From contig NZ_CP069178.1 in assembly GCF_016812035.1 (NCBI RefSeq), forward strand, positions 186,001 to 250,000: a DNA stretch of 64,000 nucleotides, in the 5' to 3' direction. Numbering within the stretch: position 1 is the stretch's first letter; each line of letters opens with the position of its first letter. Positions 25,323 to 31,400 of this stretch are shown one piece after another. The DNA is from Bulleidia sp. zg-1006. Lineage in GTDB: Bacteria > Bacillota_I > Bacilli_A > Erysipelotrichales > Erysipelotrichaceae. The notes under the pieces were generated by a model. It did no database searches and had not been told where the DNA came from. It worked only from the letters and a program-made list of their open reading frames with translations. The translations under genes and the position numbers were made by a program.

Positions 25323-27891
25323 CTTTGAAAAAAAAGAAGTTGTTCGCTTTAAAAAACAACAAAAAGAAGTGCAGAAGATCAGAAAAAAAATGGCAAGCAC
25401 AGTATCTTGGATGGATATTGATGAAGTTCAGGATAATATGATTATTTTAAAAAGAGGGTCTAAAACAGAATATGTTATGGGGTATAAAATTCTTCCTCAT
25501 AACATTTTTATAGATGAAACAAATGCCTTTTTCAGAAGAATTCAAGCAGTAAGAAGTTGTTTTAATCAATCTCCAGGAAATTTATATTTTCAATTTGTGT
25601 ACAGCCCAGTCAATGCTGATCAATATATCAATAATGTGAATAATCTTTTGAATGAAGAAGATGATAAAGTTGTCAAAAAAATGTTAGAAGCTGATTTGGA
25701 TAAAATGGAATCCTTCCAACAATCTTTTAAAGAATTAGAATTTTTTGTCCTTATTAAGAGTTCTGAACCAAGAAAACTTGAGAAGGACATGGATGATTTA
25801 TACGGTGCTTTGCAAGCAGGATTATTTTATCCTGAAGAATTAAATAAGCGTGATTTTTTCAATTATATTTCCTATGCGTTTGAAAACAATTCAATTAATG
25901 ATTATATGTTTGGAAGAGGAATCCTTTCCTATTTAAATCAAAAAATTAAATACAATGAAGCAAAGGACAAGTTGGAAAAGACTGATTCAACAGAAGATTT
26001 TTCTAAGTACGGCACTCCAATTTATAATATTCGACCAGCCATCAAGAGAATTGAAAAGAGTAAGTTAGCTCCAACAGGCTTTGGAGTAAAAAATAATTAT
26101 CTAATCATAGGCAATAAATATGTTTCCAATTTGCTGGTTGAAAAGTTTACCACTCATTTTACGGAAGGCTTCTTGTGTGAATTTTTAAATGATCCAAGAA
26201 TAAAATTATTCATGTTGGATCGTCATTTAAAAGGCGTGAATATGGCACAAATGCTTAGAAGAGATTTAGCTGAAATGCAACAAAGATATAAAAAGAGTAC
26301 CGATCGAATGGTATTGGCTAGAATTCAAAAAAATTTAGAATCTCAAGAACAGTATATTGAACAGGTTATTAGAAATAACGATAGAACACATGATGTTGTT
26401 CTGGTTTTGCAAGTGTGGTCGGACGAATTGGAAGAATTAGAACAAGTAAGATTGGATTTAATGAGTAGAGTATCTACTTACGGCTTAACCTTATCAAAGG
26501 CTAATTTTATCCAAGAAGAATTGTTTAAATTGGTCAATCCATTATGGATTGATATTAATCTTCCAGGAGTTGTGCTAGAACAGTTTGGACAACCTATGCC
26601 TTCTACTACTGTGGCTGGTTTATATCCGTGGGTATTTGATACTTTAAAAGATGAAAAAGGATTCTTGTTTGGTCATGAAAAGCAAAACGGGGGGATAGTT
26701 TTGTTTGATCCGGCATACTATATGCACAATCCTAAAGAAGCTCCTAAAGACAATAGAGTGAATGGCAACATGGTTGTTTTAGGAAAAGCCGGATCGGGGA
26801 AGACAACTGCCGTAAATCTTAATATCAGAAACTTTATTAGAAATAAGTGGAAGATTATTTGGATTGATCCTGAAAACAAAAACAATCGTATTACCAAAAA
26901 GTATAGCGGTACTTTTGTGAACTGGGGGCAACGAGATAATATTATTAATATTTTTGATTTAAAACCTATTTCTACTGATGATGATGAAGATGATTTCAAG
27001 ATGTGGGATACTGAATTAGCTATTTTTAACGTTATTGAAGACTTGAATTTGCTGTTGCGGTATTTATTTCCAAGCATATCAGAAAATAGCCTGGCTCTTG
27101 TTGGGAATCTAGTTAAAAAGACTTATGAAGAGGTGGGTATTTCTAAAGATAAGGATGGCAAATATGAATCCTTCAAGGATAAGACTTATGAAGATATGCC
27201 TACTTTTTCAGATTTCAATAGAATCTTAGAAGCTAGAATGAGATTGCTAAACAGTTCCAATAAGGAACAGTATAAAAAGGAAAGTGAATATCTAAATGAT
27301 CTTCACATGAAGTTACAAAGACTTTTAAATGAATGGTCGATTTATTTTAACGGTCATACAACGGTTAAGCTACCTGATGAACAAGGCAGACAAATCATTT
27401 CTTTTGGAACAAAAAAATTATTCAATCTATCAGATAATCTTCAAACGGCTTTGTACTATGTCATGTTTACTTATGCCTGGTCATTGTGTTTGGATGAAAC
27501 GCAAGAATCGGCTTTTATTATAGATGAAGCTCATACGATGATTTTAAAAGGCAAGACAGCTGAATTAGTAGCGCAATTTTATCGTCGATCGAGAAAGTAC
27601 AAGAATATTATATGTACGATAACTCACTCTCCAAGAGATTTCGCTGATGATAAAGTCCTTACTCACGGGAAAGCAATATTTCAAAATGCGGTTTACAAGA
27701 TTATTATGAATTTGGATAAAGATGGTGTAACTGATGTTGCTAAACTTGACTCTTTAAATGATAATGAGCAGTTATTAATTCAAGATTTAATGCAAGGAGA
27801 TAGCTTGTTTATTTGTGGATCTAAGAGATTACCTATTCATATTTTAGCAACAGATAATGAATTAGTTGAAATGGGAGCTGGATATGATTAA
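25288..27891 (+). CDS. VirB4-like conjugation ATPase
   Basis: 867 residues. The N-terminal CagE/VirB4 domain is followed by a RecA-like ATPase with Walker A GKAGSGKT (499-506) and Walker B AFIIDEAH (about 742-749). Further motifs include the WIDPENK strand, RRSRKYKN and TITHSPRDF. VirB4 powers assembly of, and substrate passage through, the mating channel at the membrane. Shine-Dalgarno GGGAGGG. It overlaps the PrgI-like gene, as is common. Confidence 0.92.
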   Translation: MKLEKMKRKLTSFEKKEVVRFKKQQKEVQKIRKKMASTVSWMDIDEVQDNMIILKRGSKTEYVMGYKILPHNIFIDETNAFFRRIQAVRSCFNQSPGNLYFQFVYSPVNADQYINNVNNLLNEEDDKVVKKMLEADLDKMESFQQSFKELEFFVLIKSSEPRKLEKDMDDLYGALQAGLFYPEELNKRDFFNYISYAFENNSINDYMFGRGILSYLNQKIKYNEAKDKLEKTDSTEDFSKYGTPIYNIRPAIKRIEKSKLAPTGFGVKNNYLIIGNKYVSNLLVEKFTTHFTEGFLCEFLNDPRIKLFMLDRHLKGVNMAQMLRRDLAEMQQRYKKSTDRMVLARIQKNLESQEQYIEQVIRNNDRTHDVVLVLQVWSDELEELEQVRLDLMSRVSTYGLTLSKANFIQEELFKLVNPLWIDINLPGVVLEQFGQPMPSTTVAGLYPWVFDTLKDEKGFLFGHEKQNGGIVLFDPAYYMHNPKEAPKDNRVNGNMVVLGKAGSGKTTAVNLNIRNFIRNKWKIIWIDPENKNNRITKKYSGTFVNWGQRDNIINIFDLKPISTDDDEDDFKMWDTELAIFNVIEDLNLLLRYLFPSISENSLALVGNLVKKTYEEVGISKDKDGKYESFKDKTYEDMPTFSDFNRILEARMRLLNSSNKEQYKKESEYLNDLHMKLQRLLNEWSIYFNGHTTVKLPDEQGRQIISFGTKKLFNLSDNLQTALYYVMFTYAWSLCLDETQESAFIIDEAHTMILKGKTAELVAQFYRRSRKYKNIICTITHSPRDFADDKVLTHGKAIFQNAVYKIIMNLDKDGVTDVAKLDSLNDNEQLLIQDLMQGDSLFICGSKRLPIHILATDNELVEMGAGYD

Positions 27892-27947
27892 TATCTAGCT
27901 TCATTTTTAGAAATTATGGAGGAATTTCAGGAAAGAAGGTATTTCTT

Positions 27948-28172
27948 ATGAAAGTGGCAACGACAACGATTCGCCTAGATGAATCAACAAAAGAAAAATT
28001 AGAATATCTAAAACAAGCCAGTGGTAGAACATCGACTACGGAGCTTTTAGAAAAGCTGATACAGGAAGAATATGAAAGAAGTTTTTTAAATCATAACAAT
28101 GATTATATTTCAAAAGTGGTAAGAAGAGAGCTGTCAAATATTCTTCAATTATATTGGAAAGAAATAAAATAA
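27948..28172 (+). CDS. Ribbon-helix-helix DNA-binding protein
   Basis: 74 residues. ATTTIRLDESTKEKLEYLKQASGRTSTTELLEKLIQEEYE is a CopG/Arc-type ribbon-helix-helix: beta strand TTTIRLD and two helices. Likely a dimeric regulator or relaxosome accessory factor. Two palindrome copies lie right after it. Confidence 0.75.
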   Translation: MKVATTTIRLDESTKEKLEYLKQASGRTSTTELLEKLIQEEYERSFLNHNNDYISKVVRRELSNILQLYWKEIK

Positions 28173-28181
28173 TAAATAATT

Positions 28182-28206
28182 GAATTGATATGAATTATAG
28201 TATTTC
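28182..28206. repeat. Degenerate element palindrome
   Basis: Left half GAATTGATATGA is close to consensus; the right half is decayed (ATAGTATTTC). Confidence 0.5.
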
Positions 28207-28216
28207 AATAAAAATA

Positions 28217-28239
28217 GATTGGTATAAACCATACCAATC
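28217..28239. repeat. Element palindrome, variant with T run
   Basis: GATTGGTAT-aaacc-ATACCAATC followed by TTTTT, 11 bases before the next Shine-Dalgarno. The outer base pair differs from consensus on both sides, so symmetry is kept by a paired change. Confidence 0.85.
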
Positions 28240-28263
28240 TTTTTAGAAATGAGGTGATCTAAT

Positions 28264-28896
28264 CTGAAAATAGTAAAAAAATTAGTTAGTATTGTTTTTG
28301 GAATAATGGGACCCTATGTTTTGTTAATCATGTTATTGATGATTCCGATATTAGCATTGCTGAATACTCATCCTAAAGTAAGTTTAGGAACAGAAGTATC
28401 TGCCGGTTATACCGGATCTTCTAATATTACCATCAAGGAAGGAACATACTATTCAGGAAGTGATCCGGCAAACTATAGGATTTGGGATTCAATCTTTGCT
28501 AATGGAAATCCTTTTCCAAAATATCCTGGAAGTTATGATGGAAGACAATGCACCGCTTTTGCATGGGGCAGATTCTATCAAACCTACCATGTTTCATCGG
28601 GTGCTAGAGGTGATGGAAAAGTGAACGCAAAAGAAATTGTGTTGGCACATCCTGAACAATTTGTTCTAAGTAGTACGCCAGCTCCTAATTCTGTGTTTAG
28701 TTCTGAATGGACGTTGGGGAGCCCCGTCCATGGTCATGTCGGTTATGTAGAATCTTTTGATGGTCAATCTATATGGATTAGTCATGGGAATACACAAACT
28801 CCAGGCGGGATTCAATTGAATTGGAAGTACAGTTGGCAAGATTTCAAAAATCATTTTTGCAAAAGGGGTTGTTCTTTTGCAGTTCCAAAAAAATGA
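28264..28896 (+). CDS. CHAP-domain peptidoglycan hydrolase (VirB1-like)
   Basis: 210 residues from a CTG start at 28264. That codon lies 7 bases after GAGGTG and restores a complete basic N-terminus and membrane helix (MKIVKKLVSIVFGIMGPYV, then LLIMLLMIPILALL); the first ATG (28306) would lack both the Shine-Dalgarno and the basic start. The outside part is a CHAP amidase/endopeptidase: catalytic Cys in QCTAFAWGR, His in GHVGYVE, then WISHGN. It would open the cell wall for the mating channel. Confidence 0.8.
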   Translation: MKIVKKLVSIVFGIMGPYVLLIMLLMIPILALLNTHPKVSLGTEVSAGYTGSSNITIKEGTYYSGSDPANYRIWDSIFANGNPFPKYPGSYDGRQCTAFAWGRFYQTYHVSSGARGDGKVNAKEIVLAHPEQFVLSSTPAPNSVFSSEWTLGSPVHGHVGYVESFDGQSIWISHGNTQTPGGIQLNWKYSWQDFKNHFCKRGCSFAVPKK

Positions 28897-28919
28897 ATTG
28901 GTATGAATCATACCAATTC
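28895..28919. repeat. Element palindrome, copy at the CHAP gene stop
   Basis: Perfect 25-bp form. Its first two bases (GA) are the end of the TGA stop of the CHAP gene; the next gene's Shine-Dalgarno starts about 5 bases later. Confidence 0.95.
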
Positions 28920-28933
28920 AAAAAGGGGTAATT

Positions 28934-29161
28934 ATGAAAACAAGAAGACTTGAATTTAGGTTGAGTGAAAATGAGTATAATAAATTTTCTTATCTAACCG
29001 AACAATTGAAAAAAAGTAATACAGCGTTATTTCAAGAAATGCTATCTTCTTATTATTTGAAATATGAAGATAAGAGTAATGAAAACATATTGGATAATGA
29101 CACAAAAAAGGAAATCCATGAAATATATTGCTTGCTGAAGAAGATGGAGAAATTGGTATAA
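28934..29161 (+). CDS. Small mobilisation-type protein (possible ribbon-helix-helix)
   Basis: 75 residues: RRLEFRLSENEYNKFSYLTEQLKKSNTALFQEMLSSYY resembles the MobC/ribbon-helix-helix pattern of relaxosome accessory proteins. It ends K-L-V-stop, with the stop made by the next palindrome copy. Placed two genes upstream of the probable oriT. Confidence 0.6.
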   Translation: MKTRRLEFRLSENEYNKFSYLTEQLKKSNTALFQEMLSSYYLKYEDKSNENILDNDTKKEIHEIYCLLKKMEKLV

Positions 29162-29173
29162 ATTATACCAATT
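29151..29173. repeat. Element palindrome, copy over a stop codon
   Basis: AATTGGTAT-AAATT-ATACCAATT. The TAA of the preceding gene is read from TTG-GTA-TAA in its left half, exactly as TTG-GTA-TGA in the 12340 copy. Confidence 0.9.
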
Positions 29174-29190
29174 TTGGAAAGGAATGAAGA

Positions 29191-29517
29191 ATGAAAGAAA
29201 ATTTAAATATCCGAATTGATAAAGAAATAAAACAAAACTTAAAAACATTGGCTACACAGGAAGGGCTGAATATTACTGACTTTGTTGTTAAGTTGATTAA
29301 AGAATATCAAGTAGATTCAAAAGGAATTGGTATGAATCATACCAATTCAGATTCAAAGTTGCATACAGAGGATAAAATAAATGCTTTATTGGTTATGAAT
29401 TTACTAACCTTGAAGCAACAATTTCCTTCATTGGACATTAATAAAATAAGCTTTGAAATGGATAGAATCATTGAAGAAAAGATTTACGAAAAATTATCAA
29501 AAATTGACTATCAATAA
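29191..29517 (+). CDS. Ribbon-helix-helix protein with palindrome-encoded insert
   Basis: 108 residues. ENLNIRIDKEIKQNLKTLATQEGLNITDFVVKLIKEYQ is a clear ribbon-helix-helix (RelB/MobC-like). It is followed by G-I-G-M-N-H-T-N-S, encoded by a full palindrome copy, and then a helical C-terminal domain of about 55 residues. The palindrome thus acts as an interdomain linker. Likely a relaxosome accessory or repressor next to the oriT candidate. Confidence 0.7.
   Translation: MKENLNIRIDKEIKQNLKTLATQEGLNITDFVVKLIKEYQVDSKGIGMNHTNSDSKLHTEDKINALLVMNLLTLKQQFPSLDINKISFEMDRIIEEKIYEKLSKIDYQ
29324..29348. repeat. Element palindrome, in-frame copy inside the RHH gene
   Basis: Perfect 25-bp form, translated G-I-G-M-N-H-T-N-S at about residues 45-53 of the protein. 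Confidence 0.95.
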
Positions 29518-29559
29518 GTTTAAAAATGTACGGATAAAAAAACGAAAAAAAAATGAAAT

Positions 29560-29890
29560 TACCTAGTATTTACTTGTGTAGACGATGGCAACACATATCC
29601 GTACACGAAACCAAAAAAATAGCCGATTTGTATATCAAAACGTGTAGATGATAGCAACACACTAAAATATCGATGAAATCTAGCTTTGCTAGATTGTCCG
29701 AAGAGATTGGACGATGAAAAACACGAGTTTTGAATACAATCTCCTTATCTTGCTTTCTTATTTACGAAATTTAGCGGGAATTTATTCATAAATGAAGCTA
29801 AATCATGAAAAAAATCATGGTAAATAAGGAAGTGAATTGAGTATTAGGAATGAATAATAACTAATGAAAGTCTCAATTCATAAAAAATAA
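29560..29890. other. Candidate origin of transfer (oriT)
   Basis: No gene between 29518 and 29965, directly upstream of the relaxase. Two near-copies of GTGTAGAYGATRGCAACACA occur at about 29576 and 29642, each with GTGT/ACAC ends. ATCTAGC-ttt-GCTAGAT follows near 29677. A nested dyad pairs CTTATTTAC (near 29756) with GTAAATAAG, enclosing ATTTAGC/GCTAAAT. TGAATTGAG (29833-29841) is mirrored by CTCAATTCA (29872-29880). Dense structured repeats beside a relaxase gene are what oriT regions look like; the nick site is not known. Confidence 0.6.
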
Positions 29891-29915
29891 ATTGAATAGT
29901 TGGAACAAAATAATT

Positions 29916-29940
29916 GAATTGGTATGAATCATACCAATTC
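29916..29940. repeat. Element palindrome, copy before the relaxase gene
   Basis: Perfect 25-bp form followed by CTTTTTC and then AAAGGA of the relaxase. Palindrome and trailer match the 21191 copy for over 40 bases. Confidence 0.95.
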
Positions 29941-29965
29941 CTTTTTCAATAGAAAGGAATAATCT

Positions 29966-31312
29966 ATGGCTATTCTTAAAAGTACCTTTTTAAAATATGG
30001 AACTTTAGCTCCGCCTAATTCAAATTTCAAAGGAGTTATTGATACCAATTCCATCTTTGGAGAAAAGGGCTTATTCAAATATCACAAAAGAGAATCAGCA
30101 ATCAAAAAAAGTGGAGACTCAAAAAAAGATTATTCATTTTTTGATTATACACAAAGAGCCTATGCGGTTAATTCGTCTGAACGAAAAGAAATTTACTATA
30201 CTTATTCTGATAATGGCTTTTTAACGGATAAAAAAGAAAAAGAATGGCTTCGGGAAGCAAAAGAATCTTTTAGTAAAAAAGGCAATTTATTATTTCAAGA
30301 AATGTTATCTTTCGAAAATTATGAAGAAGCGAAATCTTACGGATTAAATAGCCAATCTGATTTTGCTACCTTAATGGACAAATGTATGCCAAAAATTGCT
30401 AAGGCAATTGGTATGAATTATACCAATTTAATGTGGTGGATGGATTACCACACAAACACAAAGCACCCTCATATCCATTTTAATTTTTTTGAAAAGGAAC
30501 AAACACTGACAAAAGGCAAGATTGATAAGAGAAAATTGGATCGGGTAAAAAGAATTATCTATACAGAGCTTTATGATCGAAAGCGAACTTTAGAACAAAG
30601 AAGCTCCTTGGAATTTAAACAAGAGATTGATTTAAGAAAAAAAGAAATTCTGGATTCTATTTCAATTAAGAACAAGCATTTAAATTACATGACAATCAAT
30701 AAGATCTTCAATTTATACATTCGCTTGGAAGATACAGGGAGATTGCAATTTCATTCAATTCATCAGAAATCCAAACGAAAAGAACTATTAGAAATATCTG
30801 AAATGATATTAAAAGATACAGTTGGGAAGGAAGATTATCAAAATTTTCTAAAACTGCTAAAAGACAATGATAAAGCTTTAAATTCAGTCGCAAAAGAAAA
30901 TGTATTCAATAATGCACTGACTAATCTTTATGATTTGAAAATCAAAATTGCAAATATGGTTTTGAAGGCTTATAAGGATGATGAAACAAAAGAAGCAATT
31001 GGTATGAATCATACCAATTCAAAAAAAGATGATCTGATGAATGATTATAATGTTCAAAAGATTAAAAAGAGAAGAGAAAAATATTTATCTGAAAACGGCT
31101 TCTCCAATAATGTAAAAGGGAAAAACTATGTTTTGAATAAGAGTGAAAAAAGTAGCTTTGCTTTTCGTTTAAATAGCCAATTTAGAAAGAATGTTGATCC
31201 TGAAATTAGGCAATACCTTTCTAATTCAAAATCAGAAATTAATGCCTATCTAAGAAATACGGATGAACTTGTTAATGTAGTGGATGATTTTGAAATTATC
31301 CAAAGTTTATAA
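29966..31312 (+). CDS. Conjugative relaxase (MobL/MobP-like)
   Basis: 448 residues. The relaxase core has an N-terminal region with possible catalytic Tyr (FDYTQRAY), then WWMDYHTNTKHPHIHFNFFE, where H167, H169 and H171 form the metal-binding motif. This resembles MobL/MobP enzymes, which nick oriT and pilot the strand. Two palindrome copies lie in frame: one encodes AIGMNYTNL just before the His motif (about 149-156), the other AIGMNHTNS near 345 in the C-terminal part. Shine-Dalgarno AAAGGAA. Confidence 0.82.
   Translation: MAILKSTFLKYGTLAPPNSNFKGVIDTNSIFGEKGLFKYHKRESAIKKSGDSKKDYSFFDYTQRAYAVNSSERKEIYYTYSDNGFLTDKKEKEWLREAKESFSKKGNLLFQEMLSFENYEEAKSYGLNSQSDFATLMDKCMPKIAKAIGMNYTNLMWWMDYHTNTKHPHIHFNFFEKEQTLTKGKIDKRKLDRVKRIIYTELYDRKRTLEQRSSLEFKQEIDLRKKEILDSISIKNKHLNYMTINKIFNLYIRLEDTGRLQFHSIHQKSKRKELLEISEMILKDTVGKEDYQNFLKLLKDNDKALNSVAKENVFNNALTNLYDLKIKIANMVLKAYKDDETKEAIGMNHTNSKKDDLMNDYNVQKIKKRREKYLSENGFSNNVKGKNYVLNKSEKSSFAFRLNSQFRKNVDPEIRQYLSNSKSEINAYLRNTDELVNVVDDFEIIQSL
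30406..30428. repeat. Element palindrome, in-frame copy in the relaxase core
   Basis: AATTGGTAT-GAATT-ATACCAATT, translated I-G-M-N-Y-T-N. Here the peptide sits where relaxases of this type usually have a conserved 'G-x-x-x-x-N-x-x-W' stretch, so it is part of the enzyme core. Confidence 0.9.
30997..31019. repeat. Element palindrome, in-frame copy in the relaxase C-terminal part
   Basis: AATTGGTATGA-A-TCATACCAATT, translated I-G-M-N-H-T-N, in a charged linker-like region. Confidence 0.92.
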
Positions 31313-31316
31313 AAAC

Positions 31317-31341
31317 CAATTGGTATGAATCATACCAATTG
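31317..31341. repeat. Element palindrome, first of a tandem pair before virD4
   Basis: CAATTGGTATGA-A-TCATACCAATTG: the outermost pair is C/G instead of G/C, again a paired change that keeps perfect symmetry. It begins 5 bases after the relaxase stop. Confidence 0.93.
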
Positions 31342-31354
31342 AATAGAAAGGAGA

Positions 31355-31378
31355 GATTGGTATGAATCATACCAATTC
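31355..31378. repeat. Element palindrome, second of the pair, carrying a start codon
   Basis: Core ATTGGTATGA-A-TCATACCAAT, 38 bases after its neighbour. The ATG in its left half (31362) is correctly spaced from AAAGGAG at about 31347. Confidence 0.92.
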
Positions 31379-31400
31379 AGATTATGAAATTAAGATATAA
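31362..31400 (+). CDS. Palindrome-encoded leader peptide (MNHTNSDYEIKI)
   Basis: The 12-codon frame starts at the ATG in the palindrome, about 9 bases from a good Shine-Dalgarno, and stops at 31400. It overlaps the virD4 start (31384) in another frame, so virD4 may be translated by coupling to it. Whether the peptide is made is untested. Confidence 0.4.
   Translation: MNHTNSDYEIKI

Noticed and set aside
12340-31378. Palindromes as simple terminators only
   Set aside because: Several copies are inside genes or lack a T run, and DNA symmetry extends to the centre with a single odd base, beyond what an RNA hairpin needs.
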